Source: Pyrodictiaceae archaeon
Lineage (GTDB): Archaea > Thermoproteota > Thermoprotei_A > Sulfolobales > Pyrodictiaceae
Length of the DNA: 5,934 nt
Direction: 5' to 3'
Assembly (NCBI GenBank): GCA_027046105.1
Contig: JALTZQ010000033.1
Coordinates: 1 to 5,934 of the forward strand
The number at the start of each line of letters is the position of its first letter. The stretch's first letter is position 1. Below, piece after piece: positions 1-5,928 of this stretch. The notes beneath the pieces were generated by a model. That model had not been told where the DNA came from and ran no database searches. It worked only from the letters and a program-made list of their open reading frames with translations. A program made the translations under genes and the position numbers.

Positions 1-159
1 CCTAGCTCTCGTAGAAGATATGCTTTGATTGCGGGTTGGGCGGCTTGTTCTAGATGGAATAGTGCTATATCGTATCTCCCCTCTTAGACATCAAAACTCA
101 CTAGCTTTGAGGAAGTGTTTAGCCCTAGCAACTAGTTCACGATATAATCGTAGGCTCAT
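1..159 (-). pseudogene. Decayed HEPN-domain protein gene, 5' part, cut by the window edge
   Basis: Reading the minus strand from ATG 159-157 gives 22 residues beginning MSLRLYRELVARAK and ending KASEF, then TGA at 93-91. Skipping one T of the TTTT run at 96-93 restores a frame that reads D-V, meets a TAA at 86-84, and continues open to the edge with EGRYDIALFHLEQAAQPAIK and then AYLLREL. The joined product matches the N-terminal half of archaeal HEPN proteins (helix, then G-R-Y-D-x-A-x-F-H-x-E-Q-A-A-Q, then K-A-x-L-L-R). HEPN proteins are typically RNases or toxins paired with an MNT nucleotidyltransferase; the catalytic R-x(4-6)-H motif would lie beyond the window. Two separate lesions, and no ATG, GTG or TTG in the downstream frame, argue for a pseudogene rather than programmed frameshifting. 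No MNT partner is visible upstream. The family call is from remembered consensus, not a search. Confidence 0.72.
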
Positions 160-196
160 AGCCTCTTCACGAACAGTACTCCCCCGCTACTCATTA

Positions 197-209
197 CATA
201 TAAGTTTTC
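197..209 (-). promoter_or_regulatory. BRE/TATA promoter of the decayed HEPN gene
   Basis: On the minus strand the bases read GAAAAC (209-204, BRE-like) directly followed by TTATATG (203-197, TATA box). Transcription would start about 25 bases on, near 175, leaving a leader of roughly 15 bases before ATG 159. A GAGG sits at 165-162, unusually close to the ATG. Spacing and sequence fit a normal archaeal TBP/TFB promoter, so the promoter seems to have outlived its gene. The remainder of the 160-356 divergent gap shows no other gene on either strand. Confidence 0.55.
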
Positions 210-288
210 AGTGTAGGTTTCCCCCTGCTTCTATGAAAGCTGTGTGCTCAGTGTGGTTATTGAAACAAGTGCCACGGGCTATGTATAC

Positions 289-310
289 TAGTTTATGGGT
301 AGAACTATAG
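289..310 (+). promoter_or_regulatory. Possible promoter region of ubiD
   Basis: Two weak TATA-like elements lie upstream of ubiD: TTTATGG at 292-298, which would place transcription start near 320, and CTATAG at 305-310, which would place it near 332. Neither has a convincing BRE. The stretch 311-340 is pyrimidine-rich. This is a positional inference; a start site further upstream cannot be excluded. Confidence 0.25.
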
Positions 311-356
311 TTGTGCTTCTCCTTCCCGTGTTGGTGGTTTTGTGGGGTGCTACGTT

Positions 357-1826
357 ATGGTGTTTAGTGATCTCCGCTCTTTCCTTGATGAGCTTGAGGC
401 TCGGGGTCAACTGGTTCGTGTTAGTGTTGAGCTTAGCCCTATTCTTGAGATTCCTGCTCTACTTCGTCGTGTTATGAGGCGTCGTGGCCCAGCACTACTC
501 TTCGAAAATGTGCGTGGGTTTCCGGGTTGGCGTGTCGCTGGTAATTTGTTTGGTAGCTTGGAGCGTATACAGCTTGCTCTTGGTGTTGAAAGGCTTGAGG
601 AGATTGGCGAGAGGCTTGCCTCTATCGTGTTAAGGGCTCCTCCTCTTGGTCTTGGCGAGAAGCTTCGTAGTTTACGTGATGTGGTCTCGATGGGTCGCTA
701 TACGCCTAGGCTTGCCCGTAAGCCTAGTTTCCGGGATAACGTGCTTGAAGGCGATGGTGTTGATCTTGGGGTAATACCTGCCTTTAAGTCTTGGCCACGT
801 GATGGTGGGAGGTATATCACGTTTGGCCAAGTCTATACTATTGATCCCAAGACTGGTGTAACGAATATAGGTGTTTACCGTGTCATGCTAAGGAGTCGTC
901 GTGAGGCTGTTATTCACTGGCAGATGCATAAGCGTGGAGCACTAGCGTTTCGGCATGCTGTAGAGGAGGGGCTTGAACGTTTACCCGTAGCTGTAGTCGT
1001 GGGTGCTGAGCCTGCCGCTATGCTTGTCGGCGTTATGCCTGTACCCTACCCCATGGATAAGCTATTGTTCGCAGGGGTAATGGCGGGGAGGGGTGTTGAG
1101 GTCTACAGGCTGCCTAATGGTGTTCTTGTCCCGGCGTCTGCAGAGCTAGTCCTTGAAGGCTATGTTGAGGCTAACCGATTCTCGGATGAGGGTCCCTTTG
1201 GGGATCACTGGGGCTACTACGATAAGCCCGTACACCGCTTCCCCGTAATGACTGTTGAGAGGATATGGTTCCGTGATAACCCAGTATATGTCGGGACAGT
1301 TGTTGGCAAGCCATTGATGGAGGACGCGGCTCTTGGTAAGGCTGTTGAGAGAGTATTCCTTCCAATACTCCGAGTAATGCTACCAGAGATAGTCGACGTT
1401 AACCTACCAGAACATGGTATGTTCCAGGGTATAGCCATTGTGTCTATAAGGAAACAGTACCCGGGCCACGCGAAGAAGGTTATGATGGCTCTTTGGGGCT
1501 TAGGACAACTCAGCTTAACCAAGATAATCATAGTGGTTGACCATGACATAAACGTGCATGATATAGACCAGGTTCTATGGGCTATCGCTGCACATGTCGA
1601 TCCTCAAAGAGATGTTGTTGTTGTTCCTGGGACACATACGGATCATATTGACCCAGCTACACCAGTCCCTGGCTATGGTAGCAAGCTTGGTATTGATGCA
1701 ACACGAAAACTCCCAGAAGAGTATGGTGGCAAAGAGTGGCCTCTAGAAACCGAGCCCGACCCCTTGCTAGTGGAGGTTGAGGAGAAGATTGAGAAGATTG
1801 CAAAAGAGTTAAACCTACAGACATAG
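357..1826 (+). CDS. ubiD: UbiD-family prenyl-FMN-dependent decarboxylase
   Basis: A 489-residue member of the UbiD (de)carboxylase family, close to the usual length (E. coli UbiD is about 490-500). It begins with the typical D-L-R-S-F-L-x-E-L-E and has the prFMN-binding core T-N-I-G-V-Y-R (169-175, with the conserved Arg at 175) and H-W-Q-M-H-K (187-192). The acidic catalytic segment E-L-V-L-E-G-Y-V-E (263-271) is followed by E-G-P-F-G-D-H-W-G-Y-Y (278-288), and the C-terminal P-G-Y-G-S-K-L-G-I-D-A-T is present. UbiD enzymes use prenylated FMN made by UbiX to remove a carboxyl group from aromatic or alpha,beta-unsaturated acids in the cytosol; no ubiX is visible here. ATG 357 is preferred over GTG 342: GGGGTG at 344-349 precedes it and the family alignment starts there. 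It probably forms an operon with the prenyltransferase 29 bases on. Substrate is open: a prenylated aromatic acid (MqnL-like) or trans-anhydromevalonate phosphate (archaeal mevalonate pathway). Codon use changes sharply near 1275-1300. Confidence 0.93.
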   Translation: MVFSDLRSFLDELEARGQLVRVSVELSPILEIPALLRRVMRRRGPALLFENVRGFPGWRVAGNLFGSLERIQLALGVERLEEIGERLASIVLRAPPLGLGEKLRSLRDVVSMGRYTPRLARKPSFRDNVLEGDGVDLGVIPAFKSWPRDGGRYITFGQVYTIDPKTGVTNIGVYRVMLRSRREAVIHWQMHKRGALAFRHAVEEGLERLPVAVVVGAEPAAMLVGVMPVPYPMDKLLFAGVMAGRGVEVYRLPNGVLVPASAELVLEGYVEANRFSDEGPFGDHWGYYDKPVHRFPVMTVERIWFRDNPVYVGTVVGKPLMEDAALGKAVERVFLPILRVMLPEIVDVNLPEHGMFQGIAIVSIRKQYPGHAKKVMMALWGLGQLSLTKIIIVVDHDINVHDIDQVLWAIAAHVDPQRDVVVVPGTHTDHIDPATPVPGYGSKLGIDATRKLPEEYGGKEWPLETEPDPLLVEVEEKIEKIAKELNLQT

Positions 1827-1843
1827 CCCCTATTGTCTTGTTA

Positions 1844-1850
1844 GAGGGGT
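1844..1850 (+). promoter_or_regulatory. Shine-Dalgarno site that fixes the prenyltransferase start
   Basis: GAGGGGT lies five bases before GTG 1856 in the short gap after the ubiD stop. It supports GTG 1856 over the in-frame TTG at 1838, which precedes this site and has no comparable purine-rich match of its own. The arrangement also suggests translation from a shared ubiD transcript. Confidence 0.5.
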
Positions 1851-1855
1851 CTAGT

Positions 1856-2767
1856 GTGGGCTGGGATCCGGGAAGGGTAAGTGCTAGGAGTAGGCTCCAA
1901 GCCCTGGCCCGCCTTGTACGTATTGAACACACGCTCTTCAGTCTCCCATTCGCATACGTAGGAGCAGTCCTTGCGTGCTCCTCGTGTCTTACTCCTAGTA
2001 AGGCATTGTTGATAGCTACCGCGGTTGCAGGCCTACGAGTAGCTGCTATGGCTCAGAACAATCTAGCGGACATGGATATAGATGCCTTGAACCCTAGGAC
2101 GAGGAATAGACCCCTAGTCGTAGGGGCAGTTAGTGTTGGTGATGCATTAGCGCTTGTTTTTGGAGGTACTATCGTCTACCTGGTTTCAGCTGCACTACTT
2201 AACCGCTATGCTCTCCTCTTGTCCCCACTACTCTGGATACCTGCAATGACGTATCCCTACGCTAAGCGTCTACATCCTCTACCACACTTGCATCTAGGCT
2301 TGGTACTTTCACTAGTAGTGTTTGGAGGGGCCGTGGCTGTAGTGGGGGAGAACGCTGTTTCTCTACTTGAGCTTGCAGTGGTGACACCGTGGCTCTACGT
2401 TGTAGCAGTAGCGTTGTGGGTTGCTGGTTTCGATATACTGTACTCTCTACAAGACGCCTCATTCGATAGGAGGACTAGGCTGGGGAGTCTACCTGCATGG
2501 CTAGGCTTGGGGAGGGCTAGGAAAGCCGCACTACTAATGCATGTTGCTGCCTCACTGTTGTTCCTAGCCTCGATACCAGTTTATCGGCTTGGATCCTTAT
2601 CCCTCGCTGGAATCGTATGTGCCATACTATTGCTGGCCTACCAACACTACATTGTCGCTCGTAGGGGTATTGAGGCTATAGCTAGAGCTTTCAATGTAAA
2701 CCTGGCAATCGCCCCATCGGTAACACTGGGTATTCTGGCTGATAAGCTGGTAACGCATAGCCTCTAG
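1856..2767 (+). CDS. UbiA-superfamily aromatic prenyltransferase, MqnP-like
   Basis: A 303-residue integral membrane protein with about 8-9 hydrophobic segments. Both Asp-rich Mg-diphosphate motifs of the UbiA superfamily are present. The first is N-N-L-A-D-M-D-I-D (Asp72 and Asp76 in the family spacing), followed by A-L-N-P-R-T-R-N-R-P-L. The second is F-D-I-L-Y-S-L-Q-D-A-S-F-D (Asp193, Asp200, Asp204). The contexts R-V-A-A-M-A-x-N before motif 1 and W-V-A-G-F-D-I-L-Y-S-L-Q-D at motif 2 resemble the MqnP/4-hydroxybenzoate-type prenyltransferases more than the lipid-forming digeranylgeranylglyceryl phosphate synthases. It would attach an isoprenoid chain to an aromatic acid in the membrane, and its position just after ubiD fits a prenylate-and-decarboxylate pair in quinone synthesis. 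The subgroup assignment comes from remembered motifs; the true acceptor is unknown. Start GTG 1856 is chosen on the GAGGGGT site; TTG 1838 would add six residues. Confidence 0.9.
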   Translation: MGWDPGRVSARSRLQALARLVRIEHTLFSLPFAYVGAVLACSSCLTPSKALLIATAVAGLRVAAMAQNNLADMDIDALNPRTRNRPLVVGAVSVGDALALVFGGTIVYLVSAALLNRYALLLSPLLWIPAMTYPYAKRLHPLPHLHLGLVLSLVVFGGAVAVVGENAVSLLELAVVTPWLYVVAVALWVAGFDILYSLQDASFDRRTRLGSLPAWLGLGRARKAALLMHVAASLLFLASIPVYRLGSLSLAGIVCAILLLAYQHYIVARRGIEAIARAFNVNLAIAPSVTLGILADKLVTHSL

Positions 2768-2829
2768 GTTGAATACCTCTATTTTCCAGCCAAGGATACA
2801 GATTCAATAGGTTTAGTGAGGCGAAGTAA

Positions 2830-3174
2830 ATGAGTCTGAAAGAGTGTAAGATGATGATAGCGCAACGGATATTGAACACGCTAAGACAACTACACGCGGG
2901 TATTACGCCATCTTTGAACATGAAGGCGACAAGTAGGTATGGTGTGAAGTTCTCAGAACTCCTCATAGAAAACCCGGTTGAGGCTCTAAAACTGCTTAGG
3001 GAGACCTTCCCCTCTACAACACCTTCAGCACTACGCTCTGTGCTAAGATCCATACTACGCTCCGTGATAGCGGATCCAGTAAGGCTAGAGTATATTGTGA
3101 GTGAGCTTTTCCGTGGTAACCCGGAGCCCTTCCACGAAGCTCTCCGAGAAGCTTGCCGACACTATGGACGCTAG
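2830..3174 (+). CDS. Small helical protein of unknown function with an internal repeat
   Basis: A 114-residue basic, soluble protein that I do not recognise. It has no signal peptide, membrane segment, Cys cluster or catalytic motif. It looks mostly alpha-helical, with a leucine/arginine-rich stretch L-R-S-V-L-R-S-I-L-R-S-V (68-79). Residues 41-60 (F-S-E-L-L-I-E-N-P then L-L-R-E) align without gaps to 90-109 (V-S-E-L-F-R-G-N-P then A-L-R-E), 8 of 20 identical, suggesting two copies of a helical unit 49 residues apart. ATG 2830 follows GTGAGG (2815-2820) by nine bases; ATG 2851 or 2854 are possible later starts. It lies 62 bases after the prenyltransferase on the same strand, so it could be co-transcribed, though a weak TATA-like CTATTTT (2779-2785) could serve it alone. 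Normal codon use and a good ribosome site support a real gene. Confidence 0.72.
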   Translation: MSLKECKMMIAQRILNTLRQLHAGITPSLNMKATSRYGVKFSELLIENPVEALKLLRETFPSTTPSALRSVLRSILRSVIADPVRLEYIVSELFRGNPEPFHEALREACRHYGR

Positions 3175-3183
3175 GTGCTGGGC

Positions 3184-4632
3184 CTATCTTGGCAAGGGCA
3201 TTGGGAAGGCTATTACCTCTCTTATCGACTCTGCACCACTAAGTATCATAGCTAAACGGTCTAGTCCCACCCCTATACCACCCATGGGTGGCATACCCAG
3301 CGTCATGTCCTCTACGAATTCCCAGTCAAGTGGGTGAGCCTCCGCTTGCTCGTACAGTCTTTGCTCCTCCTCGAAACGCAGATATTGCTCTACGGGGTCA
3401 TTGAGCTCCGTGTAGGCATTAGAGATCTCGACGCCGAAGACGAATGCTTCGAATCTCTCTACGAGTTCAGGGTTTTCGCGATGCCTTTTACAGAGGGGAG
3501 TAGACTCCCATGGGTAGTCCATGACTATTGTTGGCTCTACTAGCTTATCCTCTACTAGCTTCTCGAAGACCTTAACCAATGCTACTCCACGACTCCACGT
3601 CTTCATACGCACCTCGAGTTTTCGTACAAGCTCTTTAAGATCTTCGTCCCGTACTCGGTCTGGGTCTATTCCCGCATACTCGCGCAGAGCATCGTAGAGC
3701 GTTATTCTCCTCCATGGAGGGGCTAGGTTAACCTTTCGCCCTCTCCAAGAGACTACAGTGGATCCATGCATTCTCCTAGCTATATGTGAGACCATGTCCT
3801 CAAGTAGCCTCATCATACCCTTATAGTCTGTCCATGCCTCGTAGGCTTCTAGTGTAATGAACTCCGGGTGGTGTGTTGGATCTATATCCTCATTCCTAAA
3901 CTGCTGACCTATCTCAAAGACCTTGGGGAACCCAGCTATAACTAGGCGTTTCAGGTATAGCTCTGGGCTAACTCGCAGATACCACTCCTTGCCCAAGGCG
4001 TAGACATGGGTTCTAAAGGGTCTCGCTGCAGCTCCACCATAGACAGGTTGTAGTATCGGTGTGGGTATCTCAACGAACCCTCTACTATACATGAACTCTC
4101 TAGCATACTGTATCACTAGTGCCCTGGCGAGAATGGCTCGTCGTAGATTAGGGTCAAGCAGTATCCTCATAGTCCTGGATGCTCTCTCGGGTCTAGACCG
4201 TGGATCCAGGGGTACCATGGACTTAGCGAGTAGTATGACCCTTTCAGCCTCAACAGCATAGTCGCCACGCATTGTTTTAACGAGTCTACCCTCTACACCA
4301 ACTACGTCACCCAACCATATATGCTCGAGCTGGCTATGGGCCTCCTTGTTCTCTCTCCGTACGAGTACTTGCATTTTCTCGCCATTCTCTTCTAGCTCTA
4401 GGAACACAACGTTGCCGTGCTCCCTCTTTGCTACAAGTCTCCCTGCTATAGCAAGCCTATAATCCACTAGGTTGTCAAGCTGCCTCCTCCTACGGAGTAA
4501 ACCCAGTAACGATACAGGATAGTCGACAGGATAGCCGTGAGGGTAGGGCTCAACACCCTTACTCCTTAATTCTTCTATAACGCGGCGCCACTCCTCAACT
4601 GGCAGGGCCATCCCGACCAGCCCCACAACCAT
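3184..4632 (-). CDS. lysS: Class II lysyl-tRNA synthetase
   Basis: Charges tRNA-Lys with lysine in the cytosol. The ATG 4632 product is 482 residues, a normal length for bacterial-type class II LysRS. Counted from TTG 4644 (subtract 4 for this start): an N-terminal OB-fold anticodon-binding domain at about 63-140, motif 1 around 173-196 ending G-F-V-E-I-P-T-P, then G-G-A-A-A-R-P-F (203-210) and P-E-L-Y-L-K-R-L (227-234). Motif 2 is F-R-N-E-D-I-D-P-T-H-H-P-E-F (249-262), followed by E-I-S-N-A-Y-T-E-L-N-D-P (406-417), and motif 3 is G-I-G-V-G-L-D-R-L (456-464). The S-P-L-x-K-R-H-R-like and E-L-N-D-P signatures mark lysine rather than Asp/Asn specificity. Class II LysRS is found in several crenarchaea, while many euryarchaea carry the unrelated class I enzyme. 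Start is uncertain: TTG 4644, ATG 4632 (with GGCGG five bases before it) or ATG 4611. It converges with the plus-strand small gene, 9 bases between stops. Confidence 0.96.
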   Translation of the reverse strand: MVVGLVGMALPVEEWRRVIEELRSKGVEPYPHGYPVDYPVSLLGLLRRRRQLDNLVDYRLAIAGRLVAKREHGNVVFLELEENGEKMQVLVRRENKEAHSQLEHIWLGDVVGVEGRLVKTMRGDYAVEAERVILLAKSMVPLDPRSRPERASRTMRILLDPNLRRAILARALVIQYAREFMYSRGFVEIPTPILQPVYGGAAARPFRTHVYALGKEWYLRVSPELYLKRLVIAGFPKVFEIGQQFRNEDIDPTHHPEFITLEAYEAWTDYKGMMRLLEDMVSHIARRMHGSTVVSWRGRKVNLAPPWRRITLYDALREYAGIDPDRVRDEDLKELVRKLEVRMKTWSRGVALVKVFEKLVEDKLVEPTIVMDYPWESTPLCKRHRENPELVERFEAFVFGVEISNAYTELNDPVEQYLRFEEEQRLYEQAEAHPLDWEFVEDMTLGMPPMGGIGVGLDRLAMILSGAESIREVIAFPMPLPR

Positions 4633-4640
4633 CGTAGCCG

Positions 4641-4691
4641 CCAATGGCTACCTGGGAGAGACTTCAACTACGGCTTACAAGTAGCCAATGG
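4641..4691. repeat. Imperfect inverted repeat flanking the lysS transcription start
   Basis: CCAATGGCTAC at 4641-4651 and GTAGCCAATGG at 4681-4691 are inverted copies with one mismatch in eleven, separated by 29 bases. The outer copy abuts the lysS TATA box and the inner one covers the beginning of the gene (it overlaps TTG 4644), so they straddle the predicted transcription start near 4669. They could be operator half-sites or chance; each arm is itself nearly palindromic (GCCAATGGC-like). Confidence 0.4.
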
Positions 4692-4700
4692 TATAAGGGC
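4691..4700 (-). promoter_or_regulatory. lysS: TATA box of lysS
   Basis: The minus strand reads GCCCTTATAC (4700-4691), with TTATA as the TBP site; the BRE side is GAGAGCCC, only moderately purine-rich. Transcription would begin about 24-26 bases on, near 4669, giving a leader of about 25 bases to TTG 4644 or 37 bases to ATG 4632. This makes lysS a separate transcription unit from the MFS gene upstream. Confidence 0.5.
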
Positions 4701-4762
4701 TCTCCGGTGTACATAGACGTCGTGGTCGTGCATTGCTATCTTAGGGTACGGTGGCGGTAAAC

Positions 4763-4791
4763 GGGTTTAAGCCCTTGACTGTCTTCAGGGC
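4763..4791 (-). terminator. Hairpin-forming stretch after the MFS gene
   Basis: About a dozen bases past the MFS stop, the minus strand has GCCCTGA (4791-4785) pairing with TCAAGGGC (4778-4771), with one bulged base and a six-base loop. It partly overlaps the near-palindrome GGGCTTAAACCC (4774-4763), so two alternative folds compete. There is no long T-run, the usual archaeal termination signal, so a terminator or RNA 3'-end role is only a guess. The remainder of 4700-4760 shows nothing I can name. Confidence 0.25.
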
Positions 4792-4802
4792 TAGCTCTAG
4801 GT

Positions 4803-5918
4803 CTATGGTTGCTTTTGAAGGCTGTGCGTTATGGTTATGATAGCTAGTGTCTCGGTGAGGATGAGGTATGCGAGGTAGGTATGAGTATCCAGTATTGCCT
4901 GTGCAAGACTCCCAGCGCCCCATGCGAGCCCTGTGAGGAGGTGGAGGGCTGCAAAGGCGAGAGCTCTTTCACGGATAGTTGTCCTATCAGCTACTATTGC
5001 GCGGAAGACACTCTCATAGAATCCTACGACAACGCCCCAACAAATTGCTGCAAGACTATAGTGGCCCAAGATAGCGAGTGAGGAAGATAGTGTAGTAACT
5101 ATGGGTGCTGCTAGTACCACGTAGGACCCATAGCGATCATATAGTGCACCCAGGCCTAGTGCTGCAACCGCATCGATTAACATTGCGAGACTATAGAGTA
5201 TGGAGGGTGTTTCTAGGGAGAGACCCTGTGCTACCATGCGTTGTGCTAGTAGGGGCCAGTACGTGAAACCTGCATAGGTTAGTGAGAGACCAATTATTAG
5301 GAGTCGTATGCGTGGCTTTACGGCTCCTCGTTTACCCGTGGCTATTCTCGTCCATGGATATACCGTGAGGGCTGCACTGAGTGCTATGAGGCTAGCCGCA
5401 ATAGGTGTTATGAGTGCGGTGTAGGCTATGCGATATCCTTGGCCTGCTACAAGGTATGCAACGACTAGTGGGCCTACAACAGCACCCACTTGATCCATTA
5501 GTTCGTAGAGGCCAAACCCTTTGCCTCTACCAATGCCTGTAACAAGCTCGGAGACGAGAACATCGCGTATCGGCGCTCTAAGCCCCTTACCTAGTCTCTC
5601 GAGAAAGAAGAGGGTGACTACGAGTAGCCATTGACTGGCGAAGGCCATGATGACGACTACAATGTTTAACCCGTAACCGGTTAGAAGAAGAATCTTATAG
5701 ATCTTTGGAGAAGCGTACCTATAGGCTACTGAGCCGGCAATAAGCCTGCCAATGTAGCTCATGGCCTCGCCAAAGGCTAGTATGGCTGAAGCTGTGAGAG
5801 GAGCACCAAGGATCTCTAGTAGCCCGCCAACACTACCCCTCATACCCTCATAGGCTATATCAGCAAAAAGTGATACAAGGCCAAGGAGGATGAAAGCAGC
5901 TAGTGCACGATGCTTCAC
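4803..5918 (-). CDS. Major facilitator superfamily transporter
   Basis: A 371-residue membrane protein with about 12 hydrophobic helices split by a basic central loop (T-G-K-R-G-A-V-K-P-R, near 197-206 counted from GTG 5927), the two six-helix halves of an MFS carrier. The length is slightly short for the superfamily but complete. The second half has a clear motif-A loop G-A-L-Y-D-R-Y-G (260-267); the equivalent loop of the first half (R-L-I-A-G-S-V-A-Y-R) is degenerate. R-L-G-K-G-L-R-A-P-I-R-D (111-122) and G-L-Y-E-L-M-D-Q-V-G-A-V-V-G-P (139-153) are typical of a group of drug-efflux-like prokaryotic MFS proteins. Substrate and direction cannot be read from sequence. GTG 5918 is preferred because GGTG (5928-5925) lies six bases ahead; GTG 5927 would add three residues. 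A TAG immediately before 5927 in frame shows the gene starts inside the window. The promoter would lie past the right edge. Confidence 0.9.
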   Translation of the reverse strand: MKHRALAAFILLGLVSLFADIAYEGMRGSVGGLLEILGAPLTASAILAFGEAMSYIGRLIAGSVAYRYASPKIYKILLLTGYGLNIVVVIMAFASQWLLVVTLFFLERLGKGLRAPIRDVLVSELVTGIGRGKGFGLYELMDQVGAVVGPLVVAYLVAGQGYRIAYTALITPIAASLIALSAALTVYPWTRIATGKRGAVKPRIRLLIIGLSLTYAGFTYWPLLAQRMVAQGLSLETPSILYSLAMLIDAVAALGLGALYDRYGSYVVLAAPIVTTLSSSLAILGHYSLAAICWGVVVGFYESVFRAIVADRTTIRERALAFAALHLLTGLAWGAGSLAQAILDTHTYLAYLILTETLAIITITHSLQKQP

Positions 5919-5924
5919 TAAGTG

Positions 5925-5928
5925 CACC
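5925..5928 (-). promoter_or_regulatory. Shine-Dalgarno site choosing the MFS start
   Basis: GGTG, part of the archaeal consensus GGAGGTGAT, is followed by six bases and then GTG 5918. The alternative GTG 5927 lies within this site and would need a ribosome site at or past the window edge. Confidence 0.4.

Noticed and set aside
84..96. Programmed frameshift at the TTTT run of the HEPN gene
   Set aside because: The shifted frame meets TAA two codons later, so one recoding event would not give a full protein.
29..310. Open plus-strand frame of 93 codons at the left end
   Set aside because: The translation has no family resemblance or plausible composition, and it lies opposite the HEPN remnant and its promoter, which explain the region better.
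210..342. Open minus-strand frame upstream of the HEPN remnant that could have been its MNT antitoxin
   Set aside because: The translation is rich in His, Asn and Thr without the G-S-x-A-R-G nucleotidyltransferase motif, and it ends before the HEPN promoter.
295..477. Hydrophobic 60-residue plus-strand frame that looks like a membrane peptide
   Set aside because: It overlaps the well-supported start of ubiD in another frame; its hydrophobicity follows from T-rich second codon positions.
3101..3337. Plus-strand 78-codon frame across the convergent junction
   Set aside because: It is a shadow of the small gene and the lysS 3' end with no independent support.
4741..4802. Protein-like minus-strand tail (I-D-L-E-L-A-L-K-T-V-K-G-L-N-P-F) just after the MFS stop, as if the MFS had a frameshifted extension
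   Set aside because: The MFS protein already ends normally after its last helix, the upstream part of this frame is implausible, and 20 codons are too few to support a gene; worth only a quick comparison with homologues.
4645..4802. tRNA or C/D box guide RNA in the lysS-MFS gap
   Set aside because: GGGTTTAAGCCC recalls a T-arm, but no acceptor or anticodon stem can be formed, and no properly spaced C (RUGAUGA) and D (CUGA) boxes were found.
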